Of a stretch of DNA of 64,000 nucleotides, positions 56,160-64,000 are shown piece after piece. The stretch's first letter is position 1. The number at the start of each line of letters is the position of its first letter. A program made the translations under genes and the position numbers. The notes under the pieces were generated by a model. The model was given only the letters and a program-made list of their open reading frames with translations. It ran no database searches and was not told the origin of the DNA. Location: contig NZ_AUMK01000014.1 in NCBI RefSeq assembly GCF_000430645.1, positions 117,875-181,874 on the forward strand, read 5' to 3'. The stretch is from Aquimarina latercula DSM 2041 (lineage in GTDB: Bacteria; Bacteroidota; Bacteroidia; Flavobacteriales; Flavobacteriaceae).

Positions 56160-56483
56160 TTATTTAAACATATCCAGACCAGGAATATCGGGCATTCCTT
56201 CTTTTGCTACTGCTGCTAATTCAGCTTCGTTTACAGAAGTTGCCTTGGCAATAGCTTTATTTAGTGTAAGAATTAAATAGTCTTCTAACTGCTCCTTATC
56301 ATTTAGTAGCTCGTCGGCAATAGAAATACTTTTTATTTCTCTGTTAGCGGTTATTGTGACTTTAAGAAGATTATCAGTGCTGTTTTCGTCTACTAAAACA
56401 GTGTCTAGTCTTTTTTTTGTTTCTTCTACTTTTTTCTGGGTTTCTTTTAGTTTACCCATCATTCCCATCATATCTCCAAACAT
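56160..56483 (-). CDS. YbaB/EbfC nucleoid-associated protein
   Basis: A 107-residue DNA-binding protein of the YbaB/EbfC family: N-terminal helix rich in Gly, Met and Lys ([19 protein letters not shown]), central strands [14 protein letters not shown] and the C-terminal helix with NKAIAKA and the PGLDMFK end. Members are dimers coating DNA. In many bacteria it sits in a dnaX-ybaB-recR unit, but here it stands alone, divergent from the opdB-like gene. Confidence 0.92.
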   Translation of the reverse strand: MFGDMMGMMGKLKETQKKVEETKKRLDTVLVDENSTDNLLKVTITANREIKSISIADELLNDKEQLEDYLILTLNKAIAKATSVNEAELAAVAKEGMPDIPGLDMFK

Positions 56484-56588
56484 TGATATTTTTTTTAATG
56501 ATTTATTAAGAACAAAATTACTGCTTTAACTGTTAATAAACTAAGAGATTATTGTGAAAACTCTATGAATTATATTGTTACTAACGAT

Positions 56589-56596
56589 TACTTTTG
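56589..56596 (+). promoter_or_regulatory. Probable -7 box for the oligopeptidase gene
   Basis: TACTTTTG fits TAnnTTTG. It lies downstream of the TTG at 56575, so transcripts from it could only use the later TTG at 56629. Confidence 0.45.
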
Positions 56597-56628
56597 CAAC
56601 TTTGCGTAACTATTATAAATTAAATACT

Positions 56629-58689
56629 TTGGAGATAGAAGTTCAAAACCCAACTGCAGATATAAAAGCTACACATCTCGAAAAACATGGAGATATCCGT
56701 GTCGACAATTATTTTTGGCTTAATGATAAGGAAAATCCAGAAGTAATTGATTATTTAAAACGTGAGAACGATTACAACGATAGGGTGATGGGGCATACAA
56801 AAGATTTTCAAGAAAGTCTTTTTGAAGAAATGAAAGGACGTATTAAAGAAGATGACGCATCAGTGCCATATAAAATGAATGGGTATTGGTATATTACTAG
56901 ATATGAGACAGGAAAGGATTATCCTATCTATTCTAGAAAAAAACACACCTTAGAAGCAAAAGAAGAAATATTATTTGATTGTAATGAAGAAGCAAAAGGA
57001 CATGCTTATTTTAAAATGGTTGGACTAAATATAAGTCCAGATAATACATTAATTGCTTTTGGTACCGATACTTTAAGTAGAAGAAAGTATACAATTCGTA
57101 TCAAAAATTTAGTGACTGGTGAGATATATCCAGAAGTAATTGAAACTACTTCTGGTGGAAGTACTTGGGCTGCCGACAGTAAAACTTTGTTTTACACTAA
57201 GAAAGATGAAGCTACTTTAAGATCACATAAAATTTTTAGACATAGCCTCGGTTCAAATTCATCAGAAGACGTAGAGATCTATGAGGAGAAAGATGATACC
57301 TTTAATACTTTTGTTTATAAAACAAAATCTAAACAGTATATAGTAATTGGATCTAGTAGCACATTAACATCAGAATACCATATTTTAAAAGCTGACGATC
57401 CAAATGGAGATTTTGTTGTTTTTCAGCCCAGAATTAGAGGGTTAGAATATGGTATAGCTCATTACAGTGGAGATTTTTATATATTGACAAATGCCGATGA
57501 AGCTAAAAACTTTAAGTTAATGAAGGTTTCTGAGAAGAATACCTTAAAAGAAAATTGGATAGACCTTATTCCTCATCGTAAAGATGTTTTATTAGAAGAC
57601 GTCGATATTTTTAAAGATTATCTTGTTATAAGTGAAAGAAGTAATGGTTTGAATAAAATTAATATCAAAAGATGGGATGGCACAGATGATTATTACCTTC
57701 CTTTTGATAATGAAACATATACCTCCTATGTAAGTACAAATGTAGATTTCGATACTAAAGTTCTTAGATATGCATATAACTCTTTAACGACACCAAATTC
57801 GGTTATTGATTTTGATATGGAATCTAAAGAAAAAGAGGTAAAAAAGGAGCAAGAGGTTTTAGGAGGTAAGTTTGATAAAAGTAATTATGTATCAGAAAGA
57901 GTTTGGGCTACCGCTACTGATGGTACAAAAATACCGATATCTTTAGTCCATAAAAAAGGAATTAAAAAGGATGGAACTAATCCTTTGCTCCAATATGCTT
58001 ATGGATCTTACGGTTCTACTATAGATCCGTATTTTTCAAGTGTTCGATTAAGTTTGTTAGATAGAGGATTTATTTATGCAATTTCTCATGTAAGAGGAGG
58101 AGAATATCTAGGACGTTCTTGGTACGAAGAAGGAAAACTTTTTAAAAAGAAAAATACGTTTACAGATTTTGTTGATTGTTCTAAATTTTTGATTTCGGAA
58201 GGGTATACTAATGTAAATCATCTTTATGCTATGGGAGGTTCCGCTGGAGGTTTATTGATGGGAGTTATTGTAAATATTGCTCCAGAATTATATAATGGAG
58301 TAGTTGCTGCTGTTCCTTTTGTTGATGTAGTAACCACGATGTTAGATGATAGTATTCCTTTAACCACAGGCGAGTATGATGAATGGGGTAATCCAAATAA
58401 AAAAGAATATTATGATTATATGAAGTCGTATTCTCCTTATGACAATGTTACAGCTCAGAATTATCCAAATATGTTGGTGACTACAGGTTTACATGATTCT
58501 CAGGTTCAGTACTGGGAACCAGCTAAATGGGTCGCTAAATTAAGAGAGTTAAAAACTGATAAAAACCTCCTGTTATTACATACTAATATGGAAGCAGGTC
58601 ATGGAGGAGCCTCTGGAAGGTTTGCAGCTCTGAAGGAAGTTGCAGAAGAATATGCATTTTTATTAGATTTGGAAGGTATAAAGAATTAA
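56629..58689 (+). CDS. ptrB: Oligopeptidase B (S9 prolyl oligopeptidase family)
   Basis: A serine peptidase cutting short peptides after basic residues. Start choice: the frame has no early ATG; TTG at 56629 gives 686 residues, the length of E. coli oligopeptidase B, and lies after the -7 box. A beta-propeller fills about 75-400 and the hydrolase domain the rest. Catalytic Ser538 (GGSAGG), Asp623 (LHDSQVQ) and His658 (EAGHGG) keep exactly the E. coli spacing (532, 617, 652). No signal peptide, so cytoplasmic. Confidence 0.92.
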   Translation: MEIEVQNPTADIKATHLEKHGDIRVDNYFWLNDKENPEVIDYLKRENDYNDRVMGHTKDFQESLFEEMKGRIKEDDASVPYKMNGYWYITRYETGKDYPIYSRKKHTLEAKEEILFDCNEEAKGHAYFKMVGLNISPDNTLIAFGTDTLSRRKYTIRIKNLVTGEIYPEVIETTSGGSTWAADSKTLFYTKKDEATLRSHKIFRHSLGSNSSEDVEIYEEKDDTFNTFVYKTKSKQYIVIGSSSTLTSEYHILKADDPNGDFVVFQPRIRGLEYGIAHYSGDFYILTNADEAKNFKLMKVSEKNTLKENWIDLIPHRKDVLLEDVDIFKDYLVISERSNGLNKINIKRWDGTDDYYLPFDNETYTSYVSTNVDFDTKVLRYAYNSLTTPNSVIDFDMESKEKEVKKEQEVLGGKFDKSNYVSERVWATATDGTKIPISLVHKKGIKKDGTNPLLQYAYGSYGSTIDPYFSSVRLSLLDRGFIYAISHVRGGEYLGRSWYEEGKLFKKKNTFTDFVDCSKFLISEGYTNVNHLYAMGGSAGGLLMGVIVNIAPELYNGVVAAVPFVDVVTTMLDDSIPLTTGEYDEWGNPNKKEYYDYMKSYSPYDNVTAQNYPNMLVTTGLHDSQVQYWEPAKWVAKLRELKTDKNLLLLHTNMEAGHGGASGRFAALKEVAEEYAFLLDLEGIKN

Positions 58690-58729
58690 TTAAAAAAATT
58701 AACGTAACTTCGTAGCGTTTTTGTGACGG

Positions 58730-58764
58730 TTTGTAGACTCCCCTTTTTCAGTTCTATAAATTTG
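58730..58764 (+). promoter_or_regulatory. Promoter of the putative cysteate synthase gene
   Basis: TTTG (58730-58733), 23 bases, then TAAATTTG (58757-58764), a good fit to the Bacteroidota TTTG/TAnnTTTG consensus, 16 bases before the ATG at 58781. Confidence 0.55.
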
Positions 58765-58780
58765 TTTAAAACACAACCTT

Positions 58781-59821
58781 ATGAGAGAAGATATACAGGC
58801 TTATGATAATGTTTTAGAGCTTATAGGTGATACTCCACTTGTAAAATTAAACAGAATTATGAAAGGCTATCCAGGTAATTTCTATGCTAAAATAGAATCT
58901 TTTAACCCTGGGCATTCCACTAAAGATAGAATAGCACTTTATATTATAGAAGAAGCCGAAAAAAAAGGTATTCTAAAACCTGGTGATACCATTATAGAAA
59001 CTACCAGTGGTAATACTGGTTTTAGTTTAGCGATGGTAAGTGTAATTAAAGGTTATGAATGCATACTTGCAGTTAGTTCAAAATCATCAAAAGATAAGAT
59101 TGCCATGCTTAAAAACATGGGAGCTAAGGTTTATGTGTGTCCAGCACACGTTAGTGCGGATGATCCAAGATCTTATTACCAAGTAGCCAAAAGGCTTCAC
59201 GAAGAAATACAAGGTTCAGTTTATATAAATCAATATTTTAATGAACTGAATATTGATGCTCATTATAACACAACAGGACCAGAAGTTTGGAACCAGACAA
59301 ATGGAAATATTACCCACTTTGTGGCATGTTGTGGTACGGGCGGGACGATTTCTGGAACTGCAAAATACTTAAAGGAAAAGAATAGTGAAGTTCGAGTACT
59401 TGGTATCGATGCTTATGGTTCGGTATTAAAAAAATATCATGAAACTAGAGAGTTTGATGAAGAGGAAATTTATCCTTATCGAATTGAAGGTTTAGGTAAA
59501 AATCTAATACCAACTGCTACAGATTTTGATGTTATTGATAAGTTTGAAAAGGTAAGTGACGAAGATAGTGCGCATACGGCTAGAGAATTGGTGAAAACAG
59601 AAGGAATGTTTCTAGGATATACTAGTGGAGCAGCTATTCAAGGAGTAAAGCAATTAGCTGAACAAGGAGAATTTGACGAAAATAGTAATATAATTATTAT
59701 TTTACCCGATCACGGATCTCGCTATATGAGCAAGGTTTTTAGTGATGAATGGATGACCGAACAAGGATTTTTTGATAGTGTTCATGAAGAGGATGCTACA
59801 AAAGTTCAGTTTATTAAGTAA
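58781..59821 (+). CDS. PLP-dependent cysteine synthase-family protein, probable cysteate synthase
   Basis: A 346-residue fold-type II PLP enzyme. The PLP lysine is Lys48, but in NPGHSTKDR instead of the usual NPGGSVKDR; the phosphate loop TSGNTGFS (about 75-82) and [11 protein letters not shown] are intact. Sulfonolipid-making Bacteroidota have a cysteine-synthase relative that makes cysteate from O-phosphoserine and sulfite. The next gene looks like a serine palmitoyltransferase-type enzyme, which favours that role. Ordinary O-acetylserine sulfhydrylase or cystathionine beta-synthase remain possible. Confidence 0.8.
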   Translation: MREDIQAYDNVLELIGDTPLVKLNRIMKGYPGNFYAKIESFNPGHSTKDRIALYIIEEAEKKGILKPGDTIIETTSGNTGFSLAMVSVIKGYECILAVSSKSSKDKIAMLKNMGAKVYVCPAHVSADDPRSYYQVAKRLHEEIQGSVYINQYFNELNIDAHYNTTGPEVWNQTNGNITHFVACCGTGGTISGTAKYLKEKNSEVRVLGIDAYGSVLKKYHETREFDEEEIYPYRIEGLGKNLIPTATDFDVIDKFEKVSDEDSAHTARELVKTEGMFLGYTSGAAIQGVKQLAEQGEFDENSNIIIILPDHGSRYMSKVFSDEWMTEQGFFDSVHEEDATKVQFIK

Positions 59822-59971
59822 AATTATTTAATGTAAAAATATGAGCATCTGATATTTTACAGGTGCTTTTTTTGTGAAAAAATAGGTAGAGGTAGTGATT
59901 TAGAATATAATTATGCAATCACATCAATTTTCTGTATTTTCGCAAACTTAAAGAAATCAAATTAGCGGTAG

Positions 59972-61231
59972 ATGAGAGATTTATTTGATAAAATATACGA
60001 AGACAAAGGACCTTTAGGAAAATGGGCAGATCAGGCAGAAGGATATTTTGTTTTTCCTAAGTTAGAAGGGCCAATATCAAATAGAATGAAGTTTCAGGGT
60101 AGAGAAGTAGTTACCTGGAGTATCAATGATTATTTGGGGCTTGCTAATATGGAAGAAGTTCGTAAGGTTGATGCAGAAGCTGCAGCTGCTTATGGATCAG
60201 CATATCCAATGGGAGCTAGAATGATGAGTGGTCATACAGATTTGCATGAGCAATTACAAAATGAATTAGCTCAATTTGTAGATAAAGAAGCCGCTTATTT
60301 GTTAAATTTTGGATACCAAGGAATGGTATCTACTATTGATGCATTAGTAAGTAAAGATGATATTATAGTATATGATGTAGATGCACATGCGTGTATTATT
60401 GATGGTGTTAGATTACACCAAGGACAACGATATACGTATCGACATAATGATATTGAGAGCATAGAGAAAAATTTAATGAGAGCTACAAGAATGGCTCAAA
60501 AAACTGGAGGAGGAATTTTATTAATCTCTGAAGGTGTTTTCGGTATGCGAGGTGAGCAAGGAAGGTTGAAAGAAATAGTTGCGCTTAAGGAAAAATATAA
60601 TTTCAGATTATTTGTGGATGACGCTCACGGTTTTGGTACTCTTGGAGCAACAGGTGCTGGAACAGGTGAGGAGCAAGGAGTGCAAGATGATATCGATGTC
60701 TACTTCGCTACATTTGCGAAATCAATGGCTAGTACAGGAGCATTTATAGCTGCTGATCAAGAGATAATTGATTATCTTAAGTACAATTTACGTTCTCAAA
60801 TGTTTGCAAAATCCTTACAAATGCAATTAGTTGTAGGAGCGCTTAAGCGTTTGGATATGTTGCGAACAATGCCAGAATTAAAAGCGAAACTTTGGGAAAA
60901 TGTAAACGCATTACAAAATGGTTTGCGTAATAGAGGTTTTGATTTAGGAACAACTCAGAGCTGTGTTACTCCTGTTTATTTAAAAGGGAGTATTCCTGAG
61001 GCAATGGCATTAGTTAAAGATCTAAGAGAAAACCATGGAATTTTTTGCTCGATAGTTGTATATCCGGTAATACCAAAGGGAATGATTTTATTAAGATTGA
61101 TTCCCACGGCTTCTCACACTATGCAGGATATAGAAGATACATTAAATGCTTTTTCTGCGATAAGAGAAACATTGGAAAATGGTACTTATAAAAAGATGTC
61201 TGCGGCCCTAGCAGAAGCGATGGGAGAATAA
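59972..61231 (+). CDS. KBL/SPT-type acyltransferase, probable cysteate fatty acyltransferase
   Basis: A 419-residue alpha-oxoamine synthase (serine palmitoyltransferase, KBL, BioF group). Seen are the WSINDYLGLAN start, GSAYPMGARMMSGHTDLHEQL, DAHGFGTLGATG and the PLP lysine Lys250 in TFAKSMASTGAF. In Bacteroidota this subfamily includes serine palmitoyltransferases and the cysteate acyltransferase (Cfa in Flavobacterium johnsoniae) that makes the capnine backbone. Adjacency to a cysteine-synthase relative favours Cfa. It follows that gene by 150 bases. Confidence 0.85.
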   Translation: MRDLFDKIYEDKGPLGKWADQAEGYFVFPKLEGPISNRMKFQGREVVTWSINDYLGLANMEEVRKVDAEAAAAYGSAYPMGARMMSGHTDLHEQLQNELAQFVDKEAAYLLNFGYQGMVSTIDALVSKDDIIVYDVDAHACIIDGVRLHQGQRYTYRHNDIESIEKNLMRATRMAQKTGGGILLISEGVFGMRGEQGRLKEIVALKEKYNFRLFVDDAHGFGTLGATGAGTGEEQGVQDDIDVYFATFAKSMASTGAFIAADQEIIDYLKYNLRSQMFAKSLQMQLVVGALKRLDMLRTMPELKAKLWENVNALQNGLRNRGFDLGTTQSCVTPVYLKGSIPEAMALVKDLRENHGIFCSIVVYPVIPKGMILLRLIPTASHTMQDIEDTLNAFSAIRETLENGTYKKMSAALAEAMGE

Positions 61232-61250
61232 AAATACCTTTAAATAGAAT

Positions 61251-61290
61251 AAAAAAACAGCTACTCTTTTAAAGCAGCTGTTTTTTTATG
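61251..61290. terminator. Terminator after the acyltransferase gene
   Basis: AAAAAAACAGCT (61251-61262) / AGCTGTTTTTTT (61276-61287). It may also end the convergent small-peptide transcript. Confidence 0.82.
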
Positions 61291-61297
61291 ATTTTTA

Positions 61298-61489
61298 TTA
61301 TCTACAATGATATTCAGGACCTTTAACGCATCTACCATTAACACAGGTACATCGTCCATCAATATTCGTAGAACAATCTAATGTCAATGGTCCAAAACTG
61401 CAAAATGGACTACTTCCTCCGTTGATAGATAATTTTTGTTGCTTTTTAAGTTCGCTAACTCCTTGTAAGTTTAAAATTTTTTTGATCAT
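61298..61489 (-). CDS. Double-glycine leader peptide, Cys-rich (bacteriocin/RiPP-like precursor)
   Basis: A 63-residue precursor. The N-terminus MIKKILNLQGVSELKKQQKL followed by SINGG is a GG-type leader of the kind seen in Bacteroidota bacteriocin-like precursors, with the processing site after Gly25. The 38-residue core starts SSPFC and has Cys at 30, 39, 47, 49, 54 and 62, enough for three disulfides or thioethers. The spacing C-x8-C-x7-C-x-C-x4-C-x7-C is unfamiliar to me. No peptidase-containing ABC transporter or lanthionine synthetase is in the window. It lies alone between the sulfonolipid-type genes. Confidence 0.75.
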   Translation of the reverse strand: MIKKILNLQGVSELKKQQKLSINGGSSPFCSFGPLTLDCSTNIDGRCTCVNGRCVKGPEYHCR

Positions 61490-61611
61490 AATGTTATGGT
61501 TTTAGAGTAAAAATTAGTTGTCTAAAAATAACAGTATATCGGGGAAATAATAGTTTTTTTGTATTAAATGTTTGCTAAAAAAGATTTAATATAATTTAAG
61601 ACTTGTTTTAT

Positions 61612-62730
61612 CTATAGATTTTTTCGGTAAGTTCTGCGCATTTTGTGTTGCTCGTGCTCGTAATCATTCCATAAAGCTTGTATAGCTTTATTTTCTTCTA
61701 ATTCGGGATTTGTTTCTACCATTTCTATACCATTACGTATAAATGTTTCATTCATTTCCTTGAAAATAAGAGCGGTAACTCCTTTGTTTTGATATTCGGG
61801 ATCTACTCCGATAAGATAGAAAGCTGCAGTGTCATTTCTTCTTTGTGCTTTAAGAATATGCAAAAATTTTAAAGGATAAATTTTGCCATTCATCTTTTTT
61901 AAGGCTTTGGAAAAAGAAGGCATAACAATAGAAAAAGCAATTAATTTTCCATTTTTATCAGCTATACAGGTGATATATTCAGGATTTAAATATGGTAAGT
62001 ATTTTTTCTTGTACATTTCAATCTGATACTGTTGTATCGGTACAAATGTTTGTAAACTACTATATGTTTTATTAAGTAAATCAAACATATCATCAGCATA
62101 TTTTAAAAGTTCTTTACTTTTTTTGAACTTAAGTAATTGAAGTTGATAGCGTTCTTTGATTATTTTAGCGAACTTGATTACTTTATCTTTAGTTTCAGTA
62201 GGGACTTTTATTTTATATTCTACCCAAGTAGCTGCATCTTCGAAACCTAATTGTTCCATATGTTTTTGGTAATATGGATAATTATACCAAGTAATCATGG
62301 TATTAAGTTCTTCAAATCCTTTTATTAAAATACCTGCTTTATCCATATTGGAAAAACCAACAGGTCCTTCCATATACTCCAAATAATTTTGTTTACCAAA
62401 ATCAACAACTTTTTCGAGAAGAGCTTTGGTTACTTCAAGATCATCTATAACATCAAACCATCCGAAACGGATTTTTGGCTTTTGTTGTTCTTTTACTTCA
62501 ATCCAATTGATAATTGCCGCTATTCTTCCAACAATTTTATTGTTTTTATATGCAAGAAAATATTTAGCTACGGCATTTTTAAAAACAGGATTTTTAGCCG
62601 GATTCATTACATCTAACTCTTCTTTAATAATAGAAGGAACGTAATAGGGAGAGTCTTTATATAATTCAAAAGGAAACTTAACAAATGTAGTTAAATCTGC
62701 TTTAGAGGTAATTTCTTTAATCGTAATCAT
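61612..62730 (-). CDS. GNAT-fold N-acyltransferase-like protein
   Basis: A 372-residue protein of a GNAT (acyl-CoA N-acyltransferase) group common in Bacteroidota. It has an N-terminal half with KDSPYYVPS and YFLAYKNNKIVGRIAAIIN, and a C-terminal GNAT-like pattern FYLIGVDPEYQNKGVTALIF then MVETNPELEEN. Bacterial ceramide synthases are reported to have this fold. Next to a sphingosine/capnine-type synthase it could be the N-acyltransferase of sulfonolipid or ceramide synthesis; that is inference. It is transcribed toward the GG-leader peptide gene, 122 bases before it. Confidence 0.75.
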   Translation of the reverse strand: MITIKEITSKADLTTFVKFPFELYKDSPYYVPSIIKEELDVMNPAKNPVFKNAVAKYFLAYKNNKIVGRIAAIINWIEVKEQQKPKIRFGWFDVIDDLEVTKALLEKVVDFGKQNYLEYMEGPVGFSNMDKAGILIKGFEELNTMITWYNYPYYQKHMEQLGFEDAATWVEYKIKVPTETKDKVIKFAKIIKERYQLQLLKFKKSKELLKYADDMFDLLNKTYSSLQTFVPIQQYQIEMYKKKYLPYLNPEYITCIADKNGKLIAFSIVMPSFSKALKKMNGKIYPLKFLHILKAQRRNDTAAFYLIGVDPEYQNKGVTALIFKEMNETFIRNGIEMVETNPELEENKAIQALWNDYEHEQHKMRRTYRKNL

Positions 62731-63109
62731 ACAACTTCGCTAGTTCGTAACAAATATATAACCCTTTTGTCAAACATCTTAACGTAAACAGGTCATTTTA
62801 ATAAATCAATCGATAACTTGATCATTATAATAGTTGACTGTAATGTTTTTCTAAAAAAAAATACTCCACTGATCAAACTAATGATCAATGGAGTAAAGGA
62901 TACATAACAAACAATAATTTTACTTATTATTTATACACACACAACTTTAGTATCCAGGATTTTTACTAATTTTAATTAATTGCATTTATTTCACTAATTG
63001 AAGCTTTATAAACTAATTCGACGATGATTTTAAAAGGCTAATTCAATTCATCATTTATCAGATTATATGTCTTCATAGTGGTTATATATTTATAATATTG
63101 TGACTTTTA
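62731..63109. other. 379-base intergenic region, susD gene / GNAT gene
   Basis: It holds a minus-strand terminator at 62852-62895 about 215 bases beyond the susD stop, and at 62947-62985 a minus-strand frame of 12 codons ending KNPGY-stop, the same ending as the susD product (NPGY). I see no other gene or RNA. Confidence 0.55.
62852..62895 (-). terminator. Terminator beyond the susD gene
   Basis: TACTCCACTGATCA (62862-62875) / TGATCAATGGAGTA (62882-62895), one mismatch, with an A tract at 62853-62862 that reads as T's for the minus-strand transcript. Confidence 0.75.
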
Positions 63110-64000
63110 TTAATACCCTGGGTTTTGCGGTTCTAAGTTTGGATTTCTAGCTAATTCTTCTGCTGGTAATGGGAATAAGTAATCTTGATTAGGGTCAAAG
63201 TTTGCTTTTTCTCCTTCTAACCCTGAAGCACTAAACACTTCACTACCAATTCTTCTTCTAGCGATATCATACCATCTTTTAAACTCAAATGCTAGTTCCC
63301 ATTTACGTTCTTCTAATACGATGGTTCTAAAATCATCTTGTGATAATCCAGAAACATCCTCAGGGAAAGTAGCACCATTTCCACTTCTTGCTCTAGCTCT
63401 TACTCTATTTACATACTCGTGAGCTTCGCTTGATCCAGGATTTACTTCATTTAATGCTTCGGCTGCAATTAATAGCACCTCTGCATAGCGTATCATCATA
63501 TAATTTGCTTCTGATCCTCTACCATTTCCGGTAGCAGTTGTTCCGATAGAACGAGTATACTTTGCAATATGTGGACGATTCACACCTCTACCAGCACCAC
63601 TTTCTTTAAAAACAGTAAATGGTCGCTCTTCTAACGACTGAACTCCTGTAACAGGATCTGTGATATTAAAAACTCCTATGGTATCTAAACTCACTTGTTT
63701 TCTGTAATCTCTACCATCCCAAGTATTGTATACTTCTAAGGAAGGAACTCCTACAGACCAACCACCTCCAAGACCATATTGTTGATCATCTCTAAGTCCT
63801 GTTAATGCTGCTTGATAATCTCTTCCATCATCTCCATTGCTTGCCCCAATAAAATCCAATGTAAAAATTGGTTCTAAGGAAGTGTCTATTAGTGAAGAGT
63901 CAAATAGATCCTGAAAATCTGGTTCTAATCCTAGGTTATAGGTTCCTTCATTATCAATCACTCCTTTTGCTTGGTCATAGGCTTGTTGGTATTCACCCAT
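63110..64000 (-). CDS. SusD/RagB-family outer membrane protein, C-terminal part
   Basis: The 3' 297 codons of a SusD-like gene; the ATG at 64000 is probably internal, since SusD proteins are about 500 residues and start with a lipoprotein signal that is missing. Seen are the C-terminal SusD features: MMIRYAEVLLIAAEALNE (TPR-like helix), VNRVRARA, EERKWELAFEFKRWYDIAR, YLFPLPAEELARNPNLEPQNPGY. It should bind glycans or peptides at the surface with a SusC porin whose gene is expected just outside the right edge (upstream). Confidence 0.92.
   Translation of the reverse strand: MGEYQQAYDQAKGVIDNEGTYNLGLEPDFQDLFDSSLIDTSLEPIFTLDFIGASNGDDGRDYQAALTGLRDDQQYGLGGGWSVGVPSLEVYNTWDGRDYRKQVSLDTIGVFNITDPVTGVQSLEERPFTVFKESGAGRGVNRPHIAKYTRSIGTTATGNGRGSEANYMMIRYAEVLLIAAEALNEVNPGSSEAHEYVNRVRARARSGNGATFPEDVSGLSQDDFRTIVLEERKWELAFEFKRWYDIARRRIGSEVFSASGLEGEKANFDPNQDYLFPLPAEELARNPNLEPQNPGY

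Overview
The window looks like chromosome of a marine-type member of the Flavobacteriaceae (Bacteroidota); an Aquimarina-like genus is a guess. The DNA is strongly AT-rich. Several genes have the Bacteroidota -7 box TAnnTTTG upstream, and Shine-Dalgarno sequences are mostly absent. The gene content also fits: SusD/RagB, a CarboxypepD_reg TonB-type receptor, type IX secretion C-terminal signals, LytS/LytTR pairs, an OpdB-type peptidase and a probable capnine (sulfonolipid) pathway. No rRNA, tRNA, insertion sequence, prophage or CRISPR array was seen.

Layout. 1-4.1 kb: the start of a surface lipoprotein gene running off the left edge, lpdA, and a LytTR/LytS pair. 4.3-10.8 kb: a small ExbB/MotA-like membrane protein, a serine hydrolase, a CDGSH Fe-S protein, a cobalamin riboswitch controlling metE, and a DUF3179 protein. 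11-15.4 kb: a tight four-gene minus-strand run (membrane protein, YdjM-like protein, class B1 metallo-beta-lactamase lipoprotein, ABC exporter). 15.4-24.7 kb: DEAD-box helicase, TsaC/Sua5 protein, AraC regulator, a secreted protein, a second LytS/LytTR pair, GH13 amylase, DUF3108 protein. 24.8-32.8 kb: OmpA lipoprotein, GT2, HsdR_N-type nuclease-fold protein, holA, LpxR-like protein, MFS transporter, Lrp regulator diverging from a Cys/Met-metabolism PLP enzyme. 32.9-41.3 kb: secreted GH18 protein, two unrecognised 28-residue peptide genes, a G8-domain T9SS cargo protein, a membrane TPR-LuxR regulator and a T9SS esterase. 41.4-50.8 kb: fumC, a 58-residue membrane protein, an outer membrane receptor, TraO/TraQ-like proteins outside any conjugative element, arsC-like gene and prfB with its programmed frameshift. 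50.9-64 kb: metalloprotease, threonine aldolase, DUF1508 protein, OmpA protein, YbaB, oligopeptidase B, a probable sulfonolipid locus holding a GG-leader Cys-rich peptide gene, and the 3' part of a susD gene.

The most novel-looking feature is the pair of 28-codon genes at 34399-34485 and 34605-34691. Their C-terminal halves are nearly identical in protein but differ by synonymous changes in most codons, which argues that both are translated and selected. They have their own promoter and terminator. A 37-bp element upstream of them recurs upstream of the TPR-LuxR regulator 4 kb away. Second is the orphan double-glycine-leader peptide with six cysteines inside the probable sulfonolipid locus.
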